This document shows, piece by piece, positions 1 to 8,288 of a stretch of DNA of 8,288 bases. The position numbers were made by a program, and so were the translations under genes. Origin of the DNA: JAUVYV01 sp964394625 (lineage in GTDB: Bacteria; Planctomycetota; Phycisphaerae; Sedimentisphaerales; Anaerobacaceae). Within the stretch, counting starts at the first letter, position 1; every line of letters starts with the position of its first letter. Location: contig CAYMYK010000137.1 in NCBI GenBank assembly GCA_964394625.1, forward strand, positions 1 through 8,288, written 5' to 3'. The notes below the pieces were generated by a model. It was not told where the DNA came from and searched no databases. It saw only the letters and a list, made by a program, of their open reading frames with translations.

Positions 1-100
1 CGTCGATTACCTGCAGGGCTACGGCATCCACCAGCCGCAGCTGCTGCAGGACTACCTCGCCGCGATCCCCGGCAGCCGCACGGCCACGAGGGCCGGATAA
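1..100 (+). CDS. C-terminal end of an EAL-domain protein (c-di-GMP phosphodiesterase family), partial
   Basis: Only the last 32 codons are present, read from base 2 to a TAA at 98-100. The peptide begins VDYLQGYGIHQPQLL. This matches the end of EAL domains, where a D-Y-x-Q-G-Y segment followed by a Pro a few residues later forms the last strand and helix of the barrel. EAL enzymes hydrolyse cyclic di-GMP to pGpG. The catalytic Glu and the metal ligands lie upstream of the window, so activity cannot be judged, and it is unknown whether a GGDEF or sensor domain precedes. Codon use is striking: 30 of 32 third positions are G or C, far above the neighbouring kinase gene. The family call is fairly safe; that it is an active enzyme is inference. 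Confidence 0.75.
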   Translation, partial: VDYLQGYGIHQPQLLQDYLAAIPGSRTATRAG

Positions 101-286
101 TGTACCTCGTCCCGCCCGGCCCCGGCCGGCACCGGCGATATTCTACGACGGGCACCTGGATTGAGCACACGGCAGGGGGGCTGTGGTAAGTACTGCGGGG
201 GTCAATTTTTCACGTTTTGTCCGGCTATTATCCAGCCAGACAGCTTTTCGGCGGCATTATTCGCAGGTCAAAGGCGAGATATTTAT

Positions 287-316
287 TTGTATCCGGCCGG
301 TGGAATAAGGTATAAT
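287..316 (+). promoter_or_regulatory. sigma70-type promoter of the hybrid kinase gene
   Basis: A perfect -10 box TATAAT (311-316) follows a TTGTAT -35-like box (287-292, four of six consensus bases) after an 18-base spacer. Transcription would start near 323, leaving a leader of about 20 bases. A Shine-Dalgarno site, AAAGGAG (329-335), sits ten bases before the ATG at 346. The promoter lies downstream of the EAL gene, so the kinase is probably transcribed on its own. Confidence 0.6.
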
Positions 317-345
317 GGAGTTTAAGCCAAAGGAGCAGTGATAAT

Positions 346-2670
<2,325 letters not shown>

Positions 2671-2739
2671 ACTCCCATTTCCGGACACGTCACGTCCACG
2701 GCGTTATCTTTGGCGCATCGCATCTTGGAGTCGGCTGGT

Positions 2740-3222
2740 TCACTTTGACCTGAAGAGCAGCGTTTCTTTTTGGTCGCCTTCGGTGTAAAAGACGGCGCCT
2801 GTTTCTACGTCCAGCAGGACGGCTTTTCTCTGCGTTCCGCCAAGGGCGACGGCCCTTATGGGGATACGTTTTTTCCCAAGCAGTCTGGTAACAGACTGGA
2901 TGTTTTCTTCGCATATTGTTTCGTCTTCACGCTTGAGGACGTTTCCTGCGCCGACAAGGCACGCTTCGATGTCGCCGCTGTTTGAGCCGGACCGGGTCAT
3001 TTTCGCTATCATCCGGTCAATGGCGTCTTCGGCGTATTTTGTCTTTTCCGGCTGTTCGCCGGGCGCCTTGCCCGGGAGCATGACGTGGGCGAGCGCGCCT
3101 GTTTTGCTCTTCGCGTCGTAAGCCGCAATGACAATGCACGAGCCGATGGCGGTTGACCTTAAGAGCACCTGCCGGGAGGTGACTTTGACCTCGCCGGTAT
3201 TGACGTCCAGGATTTTCTTCAT
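2740..3222 (-). CDS. cheD: CheD-type chemoreceptor glutamine deamidase, orphan
   Basis: A 160-residue protein of the CheD family. CheD enzymes deamidate Gln (and hydrolyse Glu methyl esters) on methyl-accepting chemoreceptors, and in some species bind CheC. The catalytic Cys lies in the motif AIGSCI (Cys29) and the His in LAHVMLP (His46). The 17-residue spacing equals the Cys27/His44 spacing I recall for Thermotoga maritima CheD. The usual Thr six residues before the Cys is Ser here (Ser23). A later KYAEDAID segment and a C-terminal VALGGTQRKAVLLDVETG also fit the fold. An upstream in-frame GTG (3357) would add 45 residues with no CheD similarity. The ATG at 3222 gives the family's normal length and N-terminus, although its Shine-Dalgarno site is weak. 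No receptor or other che gene is in the window, so its partner is unknown. Confidence 0.87.
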   Translation of the reverse strand: MKKILDVNTGEVKVTSRQVLLRSTAIGSCIVIAAYDAKSKTGALAHVMLPGKAPGEQPEKTKYAEDAIDRMIAKMTRSGSNSGDIEACLVGAGNVLKREDETICEENIQSVTRLLGKKRIPIRAVALGGTQRKAVLLDVETGAVFYTEGDQKETLLFRSK

Positions 3223-3262
3223 CTCGACACCGTCTTTCAGCCGTTTTTTTATCACAAGACTA

Positions 3263-3291
3263 ATTTTACCTGCCCGTGCGGCCTGTGCCCA
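3263..3291 (-). promoter_or_regulatory. possible promoter of cheD
   Basis: Read on the minus strand, TGGGCA (3291-3286) and TAAAAT (3268-3263) are separated by 17 bases. The boxes match four of six and five of six consensus positions. Transcription would begin near 3256, about 35 bases before the ATG at 3222, which supports the shorter CheD start. Boxes of this quality occur by chance, so this is tentative. Confidence 0.3.
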
Positions 3292-3443
3292 CAGAAAAGA
3301 GACACATCCTTCGGGAAAAATGCAAGGTCCGAGAGTTCGTTGATTTGCGCAGGACACTAAAACATCAAAACCCGCCTAACCGGTCAAGCCGTCAAAGCCC
3401 ACATAACCGTCATTACCTCCCGTCAGCTTGAGCCGGCCGATAA

Positions 3444-3473
3444 TTTACGCCGAGTCATTTTGTTTTCTATACT
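3444..3473 (+). promoter_or_regulatory. possible promoter of the TPR gene
   Basis: TTTACG (3444-3449) and TATACT (3468-3473) are separated by 18 bases, with four of six and five of six matches to sigma70 boxes. This would give a leader of roughly 165 bases before the ATG at 3646. It is the best-looking promoter on this strand in the gap, but remains a pattern match. Confidence 0.35.
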
Positions 3474-3632
3474 TTATGTGGAAACGTTTTTCCGACAAGC
3501 TCGGTCGCTGAGAAGACGCAGCGTTATCACGGACAGCGGGATTATTTCGCGGCTAAAGTGACACCTGAGATTTTACGAAAACACAGTTGCCCATGTTGTG
3601 ACGCAGGGCGGAGAAATTTTTCGTAAGAGGCG

Positions 3633-3638
3633 AGGAGG
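3633..3638 (+). promoter_or_regulatory. strong ribosome binding site that fixes the TPR gene start
   Basis: A full AGGAGG lies seven bases before the ATG at 3646. The frame is also open to a GTG at 3598, but that codon has no comparable site, so this decides the start at 3646. Confidence 0.75.
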
Positions 3639-3645
3639 CCTGTCC

Positions 3646-4983
3646 ATGAAGTTTTTTGATGAGAATCGATCGGAATACCGAAAGGGCAAAGGTTTTAAGA
3701 GCCGGCCGGTGCACAGCATGGCCAGGCCCATAATTTTCAAGGTCTCAGCAGTCGTTTTTGTATGCGTTGGCCTGTATGCGGTGAATGCAGCCGGCGCAAA
3801 GGCGAAGGCGCCGCCGGCGGCAAAATCGTGTAAATCACTGCGGGCGATGGCGCGGATTTATATGGCGTACGGTGACTACGCAAAGGCCGAGCCGCTGGCC
3901 CAGAAGGCGCTGGCTTTGGCTCGCCGCAGCGGAGATAATGAAAAGCTGCTGAGCGCCTGTCTCATCGATACGGCCTGGCTGTACAAGAACCAGGGCAGAT
4001 TCGCCGAGGCCGAAAAGGCGTGCCTGTCGGCTCTCGCGATGCAGCAGAAGGCCTATTACCCCGAGCACCCCTACATCGCTTACACGCTGCGAATCCTCAG
4101 CTCAATCTATCAAAATCGCGGTAAATACGCCCAGGCCCAGTCAGCTTTGGACAGGGCTATGGCAATTATGGCCAAATACCATCAGCCGGATGACGACATA
4201 CTTGCGCCCTTTCTCGCTGATAAAGGTAAGCTGCTGGCTGCCTGCGGTAAGCTGTCGCAGGCGGAAAAGTATTATGACCGGGCGCTGGTGCTGCTAAACA
4301 AAAGTTACGGGCCCGAGCATCTCTATACGGCCGGTGTGCTGTCCGGCCTTGCAAGACTGTATTCGTTGCAGGGAAAATACGAGCAGGCCGGGGAGTTAGT
4401 GGAAAAGGCGGCTGCAATCCAGCAGAGGTTTTACGGCTGCAATAATTATCTCATCGCCACTACCTGGCTGACTCAGGCCAGGATTGAACAGGCAGGAGAC
4501 AATTACGGCAGGGCGGAAACCCTGGCCAACAGGGCGCTGACGGTCGTGGAGAACAAGCTCGGCCCGGCGCATCCGCTGGCGGGACAAATTCTCAGCACAC
4601 TTGGGCGATTCTACACCGAGCAGGGCAGGTTTGCCGAAGCTGAGCAGAACTGCCGGCGGGCCGTGAGGGTGCTTGAGAATGCGCTTGGAGAAAAAAACGA
4701 TTACACTGCAATGGCAATGAACAACCTCGCCCGGCTGTATCTGCGCGAGGGCAGATATGCTCAGGCCCAGGCGTTGTGTGAAAGGGCGCTAAGCGCCCTC
4801 GAGGGCATCTTCGACGACAGCCATCCCGACGTGGCGGCGGTGCAGCGGACGATGCTGGAGCTGAAGCAGAAGGTCAAGGTCGTGGCAATAAGCAGTATAA
4901 GCACAAACACGCCAAGCCCCGTCTTCTATCAGACAGGCCTTTTTGAAACTTACCGCTCGACATCAACCGGTCCGGCATTTTGA
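3646..4983 (+). CDS. membrane-anchored or exported TPR protein (kinesin-light-chain-type repeats)
   Basis: A 445-residue protein. A polar, basic N-terminus (1-27) precedes a hydrophobic stretch (about 28-49, IIFKVSAVVFVCVGLYAVNA) that is either an uncleaved anchor or a long signal peptide. An Ala/Lys/Pro linker follows. The rest, about residues 63-408, is tetratricopeptide repeats spaced about 42 residues apart, the kinesin-light-chain (TPR_10/TPR_12) type. About eight helix pairs can be counted, with cores such as LARLYLREGRYAQAQALCER and inter-repeat turns such as YGPEH or LGPAHP. Repeats 4 and 6 are the most degenerate. The last 35 residues are Ser/Thr/Pro-rich and without repeats. Such arrays bind other proteins and have no catalysis of their own; the partner is unknown. 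If exported, the repeats would face the periplasm. The stop lies six bases from the stop of the convergent TpsB-like gene. Identity as a TPR protein is near certain; location is inference. Confidence 0.9.
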   Translation: MKFFDENRSEYRKGKGFKSRPVHSMARPIIFKVSAVVFVCVGLYAVNAAGAKAKAPPAAKSCKSLRAMARIYMAYGDYAKAEPLAQKALALARRSGDNEKLLSACLIDTAWLYKNQGRFAEAEKACLSALAMQQKAYYPEHPYIAYTLRILSSIYQNRGKYAQAQSALDRAMAIMAKYHQPDDDILAPFLADKGKLLAACGKLSQAEKYYDRALVLLNKSYGPEHLYTAGVLSGLARLYSLQGKYEQAGELVEKAAAIQQRFYGCNNYLIATTWLTQARIEQAGDNYGRAETLANRALTVVENKLGPAHPLAGQILSTLGRFYTEQGRFAEAEQNCRRAVRVLENALGEKNDYTAMAMNNLARLYLREGRYAQAQALCERALSALEGIFDDSHPDVAAVQRTMLELKQKVKVVAISSISTNTPSPVFYQTGLFETYRSTSTGPAF

Positions 4984-4989
4984 CAGGTG

Positions 4990-7095
4990 CTACCATCGCA
5001 GCCACAGGCCGACATGCAGCCGACCCCTGCCTACCCTGGTGTCATCGGTCTCTCTGAGGGGACAGCCGTAGTAAAGCTGCCCGCTGAAATGGTCGCCCAG
5101 CTCAACAAGCGTACCGACGCCGACGCTGAACAGTGTCTGGTGCCGGCGCTCTGTTGAGCGGGGGTTCTCTATCCTTGTTCGTCCGAAATCGATAAAGGCC
5201 ACCGGCGCCAGTTTTTTTAATCCCGTCAGTTTGTTATGCGTCTTTTCCGGCTCGGCGGGCTGAATGCCTTTTGACCGCTCGTACTTTACTAAGTCAAACT
5301 CGTACTGCGCCGACGCCAGCATTCCGCCGTCCGCAACAACCTCGTACTCGTCGTAGCCCCTGACGGTGTACATCCCGCCGAACGTAGTCATCTTCGCAGG
5401 AGCAAGGCGCTCGCTGGGATAAATCAGCCGCAAGTTAGTGCTGAGCCGCTGAACCCTGTTGGCGTCGAGTACCCGGCTGTAAGAGCCCGCGACGGTGGCG
5501 ATGGAGAAATCGTTGTCGGGAAAAACGGTGCCGGCGGGGCCGCCGCCTATACGGGTCCCGGCGAACTCGGCGTCGTCCGAACCCATTCCGCCGATGCTGC
5601 GAACCTCTGAAAAACTAAATGATGTATTTGAGATGTCGTCCGACTTATAAAGGTTGACTGCATATCCCCAGAGGTCCATCGTGACCTTATAGCCGAGTCC
5701 CGGCAGCGACAGCCCGAGGAAAAACGGTGTTGATTTACTGACTTCGTGACTGTACGAGCCGCTGAAATCGAGGAACCAGCCGTCCTGTTGCAGCACGTTG
5801 TATTTCAGCACGCCGCCTATGAATTTGCCGCCTCCTATGAAGTCGAAGTCGCCGGCCTCGGGGCTTATGTCAAACTCGCTGTAGCCGCCGTAGATGCGAA
5901 GACGCAGCCGGGGGCCTGCAAGAGGAAAATCGTATGAGCCGAAAAGCGAGTAGTTGTCCTCAATGCCGGAATCCAACCGGCTCTGGTACATTGCTATGAA
6001 TGTGTCGTCTATGCCGAGAAGATTGGTATTGACGACGCCGAACCTCGGACTCCATTTCCTGTCGTCGGTGCCGGAGTTGTCAATCTGTATAAAATAGTGC
6101 CACGGGTTCGCCTCATAGATATCGTAATTGACGGACAGGGTCTTTGGCTCGTTGCCTTTGGAGACAACGCCCGAGACGTAACGGTCGGGGTTGAGATTCA
6201 GCAGGTTAATGAAGTTATCGAGCTTTTTACGGTTAGCCACCCTGCCGGGCTTTACCGGCGACCACGCGAGAACCGTGTTGCTGTCCAGATAACCCTTTTC
6301 AACCTGCTTCTGGTTCGGGTCGTAAGAGGTTACCGTAACATCGGTAACTACGGCCTCGATTACCTGAACGGGCAGAATGCCGCCTTCAAGTTCGGTGCCC
6401 TGCTCGAGCGCTTCTTTGGGGACATATACGTAGATGCCGGCGTAATTTCTGCTCTGATAAACGCTCAGAACGTACTGTGTAAGGCCCTGGATGGTCCTTG
6501 CAGATACCCGACGCTCCGTGCCCGGTTCCAGGATTATCTCGTAGATGCCGGTGAAGTCGTAAATGTATTTGCTCTCGGCCTTGTCAAGGGCTGCGGTCGA
6601 GGCGTTGTAAATTACTGGGATGTTATTGAGAAGCTCGGCGGTCGAGACTAAGGTATTACCGTTGAAACGAATCTCCTTGACGTCGAGAAGCCGGCTTGAG
6701 TCCTCGGGGAAACTAATCTTCGGCGGCGATTGCTTTTCAATTTCCAGCCGACGGCGCATATTTATCTTTGCCACTTTTTCCCGGTACTCGGTCTCGATTT
6801 TTTGCTTTTGTTCGGCGGGTGCATTTTTGCCGAGCGCCATAAGTTTTTCTTCTCTGTCGAGCTTTGCCTGCCGGATTTGTTCATTGGCCAGTTGCCTGGA
6901 CCGGGAAACCAGTTTTGCCAATTGCCTTTGTTCGGCGCGTTTTGCCTTTGCTGCTTCAGCGGCCTTGCGTCTGGTTTCGGCGGCGGCCTGCCTCTGCCGC
7001 TGAAGTTGCTCGGGCGTCTGCGATGCGACCGCGGCGGCCAAAGCGATGCAAGCGAAAAACGCAAAAACCCATATCAATTTCTTCGCGATTCTCAT
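4990..7095 (-). CDS. TpsB/ShlB/FhaC-family outer-membrane transporter with an N-terminal coiled coil
   Basis: A 701-residue outer-membrane protein of the two-partner-secretion (Omp85) family; such proteins export a large partner exoprotein (TpsA) across the outer membrane. Regions: a signal peptide (1 to about 24, basic MRIAKK start, cut near AVAS); a long Ala/Gln/Arg/Lys/Glu-rich helix (about 28-125); a first POTRA domain (about 137-240, starting LDVKEIRFNGNTLVS); a second (about 243-327); and a beta barrel to the C-terminus, ending in Trp. The two barrel hallmarks are present: VRGY (578-581, Arg579) in the loop that folds into the pore, and F-x-D-x-G (634-638, Asp636), whose Asp pairs with that Arg in FhaC. 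The coiled coil is much longer than the short plug helix and linker of FhaC and raises the length above the usual 550-600 residues. The ATG at 7095 has GAGGA six bases upstream. No TpsA gene is visible, so the substrate is unknown; a BamA/TamA-like assembly role is a less likely alternative. Confidence 0.9.
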   Translation of the reverse strand: MRIAKKLIWVFAFFACIALAAAVASQTPEQLQRQRQAAAETRRKAAEAAKAKRAEQRQLAKLVSRSRQLANEQIRQAKLDREEKLMALGKNAPAEQKQKIETEYREKVAKINMRRRLEIEKQSPPKISFPEDSSRLLDVKEIRFNGNTLVSTAELLNNIPVIYNASTAALDKAESKYIYDFTGIYEIILEPGTERRVSARTIQGLTQYVLSVYQSRNYAGIYVYVPKEALEQGTELEGGILPVQVIEAVVTDVTVTSYDPNQKQVEKGYLDSNTVLAWSPVKPGRVANRKKLDNFINLLNLNPDRYVSGVVSKGNEPKTLSVNYDIYEANPWHYFIQIDNSGTDDRKWSPRFGVVNTNLLGIDDTFIAMYQSRLDSGIEDNYSLFGSYDFPLAGPRLRLRIYGGYSEFDISPEAGDFDFIGGGKFIGGVLKYNVLQQDGWFLDFSGSYSHEVSKSTPFFLGLSLPGLGYKVTMDLWGYAVNLYKSDDISNTSFSFSEVRSIGGMGSDDAEFAGTRIGGGPAGTVFPDNDFSIATVAGSYSRVLDANRVQRLSTNLRLIYPSERLAPAKMTTFGGMYTVRGYDEYEVVADGGMLASAQYEFDLVKYERSKGIQPAEPEKTHNKLTGLKKLAPVAFIDFGRTRIENPRSTERRHQTLFSVGVGTLVELGDHFSGQLYYGCPLRETDDTRVGRGRLHVGLWLRW

Positions 7096-7101
7096 AATCT
7101 G

Positions 7102-7106
7102 TCCTC
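7102..7106 (-). promoter_or_regulatory. ribosome binding site of the TpsB-like gene
   Basis: GAGGA on the minus strand, six bases before the ATG at 7095. It sits directly before a typical signal peptide, so it fixes the start. Confidence 0.7.
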
Positions 7107-7458
7107 AAATCAAAGTGATTACTTTACCTATGTTCATCGGCTACAGTGTAATTTTTATCTTAGACAAACTACAGTCACACGCCTCAAAGCCGATATCGAG
7201 TACCTCAAAAAGGCCGCCTGCGACAAAAATAACGATACTCAATCGCTCAAAAGACCCCCTGTTCCTGGAACCACGCTGCTGATGCAAAGGGTACGAACAA
7301 TGAGGATTTTATACACCGGCTATCCCGGAGTAAAGGCAAAAGTATTAAAAAAACACCGTTTTTTAGCACTGATAACGCAGTTTTAACGTCTCTGGCAACG
7401 AACATCGGGCCGAAAGACTATTTTTTAGCGGGCAGTGTGCGAAAGGACAAGCCCGCAG

Positions 7459-7490
7459 GCCGGCATTGGCTCAGCAGCCCAAAGGCCGGC
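7459..7490. repeat. imperfect palindrome / stem-loop with GCCGGC arms
   Basis: Two copies of GCCGGC (7459-7464 and 7485-7490), a self-complementary hexamer, flank an inner TTGG/CCAA pair and a CT/AG pair with one bulged base and a short CAGC loop. The stem would have about 12 pairs with one small internal loop and one bulge. No run of T follows on either strand, so it is not a typical Rho-independent terminator. It could be an RNA hairpin, a protein-binding site or a REP-like extragenic palindrome. Confidence 0.5.
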
Positions 7491-7680
7491 AGACATACCC
7501 GACGTTAAGCCGTAAGCTCTTAAATTAACTCTTTTCAATCCCAGGAGTATGTTTTTGACGATAACCAGGTAGGCGGTGTTGGTAAATGAGTTTATGAGTA
7601 TATGTGTTGATGAGTTGCTGCACATGCTCGTTGGCCCTTTTACCCTTTTTTAGTTATCTGCTCTTGGCACAGGCAACAAT

Positions 7681-8288
7681 ATGAAAAAAATCTCAAAAGC
7701 CAAAATCGCAGTTCTGCTGGTCGCTGGTGCGGTTCTGTTTTTCTACCTCTGGGGTTATCTTGGACAGCGAGGCACGCGTATAGCCGGCTATAAGTACGGC
7801 AATGGAATTGCCGGCGGCGGCCGGTCTTACGAAGGCCTCGAAGAATATACCGAATGGCTCAAAAGGGACTTTGCCGGCGAAGAGAAGCTGCTGCTGCTCA
7901 TACGCCGCTCGCTGGCGGACAACCGCCCGATAAACAAACTGCCCGAACTAAATATCGATATGTCGGCTCCTTTCGCATGGGCTGCTGTGACATTGTTCGA
8001 GCGCGGCAATGTTCCAATCAGATGGATTTCAAAAAGAAACACAACCCTTGAAACCATAAACCGGATAACCGAAAAGCTAAGAGAACACGGCAGGTTCGGC
8101 GATTTCTCGGTAAGCGATGCCAATAAATGCAGAATAATGCTCGAGGTCCTGACGGGAGAGAGCCCCCTGGATATTGAGCATCTGAACACGACCCGCTTCG
8201 ACAGCAATAGGTTCGAGCCGGGTATAACGGGCTTTAAGCTTCGCTACAACGGCGAAACATATTATTATATGCCGACCGACGCCGTTGT
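7681..8288 (+). CDS. membrane-anchored protein of unknown family, 3' end beyond the window
   Basis: An open frame from ATG at 7681 to the window edge gives 202 residues with no stop. It starts MKKISKAK and then has one hydrophobic segment (about 9-27, IAVLLVAGAVLFFYLWGYL), which makes it a signal-anchored or exported protein. Next come a Gly-rich stretch (GNGIAGGGRSYEGL), an amphipathic, charged region with WLKRDFAGEEKLLLLIRR, and a section beginning NRFEPGITGF, followed by a Tyr-rich ETYYYMPTD. The FEPGITG...YYYMPTD part loosely recalls the AMMECR1-type pattern of a Pro-Gly-x-x-G turn before a Leu/Met-Pro pair, but the defining motifs of that family are not seen, so I do not assign it. Upstream there is only a weak AGG seven bases before the ATG; no nearby alternative start is better. 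Codon use resembles the other genes here apart from the EAL tail. It is very likely a real gene; its function is unknown. Confidence 0.75.
   Translation, partial: MKKISKAKIAVLLVAGAVLFFYLWGYLGQRGTRIAGYKYGNGIAGGGRSYEGLEEYTEWLKRDFAGEEKLLLLIRRSLADNRPINKLPELNIDMSAPFAWAAVTLFERGNVPIRWISKRNTTLETINRITEKLREHGRFGDFSVSDANKCRIMLEVLTGESPLDIEHLNTTRFDSNRFEPGITGFKLRYNGETYYYMPTDAV

Larger units (their letters stand above)
3223..3645. other. divergent intergenic region between cheD and the TPR gene
   Basis: This 423-base gap separates two genes that point away from each other, so it should hold both promoters. A candidate for each is listed separately. Other things visible are a tandem GTCAAGCC/GTCAAAGCC pair at 3383-3399 and a weak five-bp hairpin, GGAAA/TTTCC, at 3480-3493. 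Frames that run into this gap from either gene (GTG at 3357 for cheD, GTG at 3598 for the TPR gene) lack family similarity or a good ribosome site, so I treat the gap as non-coding. No tRNA, riboswitch or terminator was recognised. Confidence 0.55.
7096..7680. other. 585-base region without a convincing gene, containing several inverted repeats
   Basis: This gap lies between two divergent genes. Near the TpsB-like gene, minus-strand TTGAGG (7187-7182) and TCTAAG (7164-7159), 17 bases apart, form a weak promoter candidate. A 28-codon frame at 7300-7386 (MRILYTGYPGVKAKV start) has AAAGGG eight bases upstream but no recognisable similarity. Inverted repeats are present at 7348-7364 (AAAAAAC/GTTTTTT, three-base loop), 7459-7490 (listed separately) and 7505-7523 (TTAAGC/GCT-TTAA with one bulged base). 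The string TTTTTTAGC occurs twice (7359-7367 and 7421-7429). A minus-strand frame at 7425-7625 looks like chance coding. No tRNA, riboswitch or canonical terminator was recognised. A promoter for the gene at 7681 should lie near the right end, but none is convincing. Confidence 0.5.

Noticed and set aside
116..129. A five-bp GC hairpin (CCGGC/GCCGG, four-base loop) 16 bases after the EAL stop, considered as a terminator.
   Set aside because: It is not followed by a T run, and short inverted repeats arise easily in such CG-rich sequence.
100..189. A 29-codon frame whose ATG overlaps the EAL stop codon (ATAATG), which could suggest translational coupling.
   Set aside because: No clear ribosome site, no recognisable similarity, Pro/Gly/Arg-rich content expected from GC-rich DNA, and very short.
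2671..2739. The convergent gap between the kinase and cheD, checked for a terminator.
   Set aside because: Only a four-bp GGAC/GTCC pairing was found, with no T run.
6097..6651. A 184-codon plus-strand frame opposite the TpsB-like gene.
   Set aside because: It is antisense to POTRA-coding sequence whose conserved pattern is clear on the minus strand; there is no supporting start signal.
7141..7310. A minus-strand stretch open for about 50 codons upstream of the TpsB-like gene, with a rather protein-like hydrophobic run (IVIFVAGGLFEVLDIGF).
   Set aside because: It has no ATG or GTG start and no ribosome site, is bounded by a stop just upstream, and ends before the TpsB-like gene. It could be a gene remnant, but nothing shows what it came from.
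7300..7386. A 28-codon plus-strand frame with AAAGGG eight bases before its ATG.
   Set aside because: Too short and without similarity; kept only as a remark in the description of the gap.
7425..7625. A 66-codon minus-strand frame in the gap before the last gene.
   Set aside because: No ribosome site, no similarity to a known family, and it spans the inverted repeats at 7459-7490 and 7505-7523, which suggests chance coding.

Overview
The window reads as a piece of chromosome from a diderm (Gram-negative-type) bacterium. It encodes an outer-membrane TpsB/ShlB-type transporter, a cytosolic hybrid histidine kinase, an EAL-domain tail, a CheD-like protein and a kinesin-light-chain-type TPR protein. 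Uncultured Planctomycetota (Phycisphaerae-like) would suit this gene style, but that is an impression, not something the sequence proves. There are no rRNA or tRNA genes, insertion sequences, integrases or CRISPR arrays.

Layout. (1) Bases 1-100 are the 3' end of a gene for an EAL-domain protein (c-di-GMP phosphodiesterase family), on the + strand and much richer in GC than what follows. (2) A 245-base gap contains a convincing sigma70-like promoter and a Shine-Dalgarno site. It leads into a 774-residue soluble hybrid histidine kinase (346-2670, +) with the order coiled-coil repeats, GAF-like, PAS, HisKA, HATPase and REC. (3) A CheD-type glutamine deamidase (2740-3222, -) converges on the kinase. 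(4) A 423-base divergent gap separates cheD from a membrane-targeted TPR protein (3646-4983, +). (5) Six bases past the TPR stop lies the stop of a large convergent gene (4990-7095, -) for a two-partner-secretion/Omp85 transporter with an unusual coiled-coil extension. (6) A 585-base region without a credible gene (7096-7680) holds several inverted repeats. (7) The window ends inside a membrane-anchored protein of unknown family (7681 onward, +).

How the genes may work together. The genes alternate in direction and each seems to have its own signals, so they do not form an operon. Two themes appear. One is signalling: an EAL tail, a hybrid kinase whose only receiver is its own REC domain, and a CheD with no chemotaxis genes nearby. 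The other is the cell envelope: a TPR protein with an N-terminal membrane segment, a TpsB-like pore with no visible TpsA substrate, and a second anchored protein. No complete new system is visible. The best leads are the coiled-coil TpsB, the orphan CheD with Ser at the usual Thr position, the 42-bp repeat array in the kinase, and the palindrome-containing gap before the last gene.
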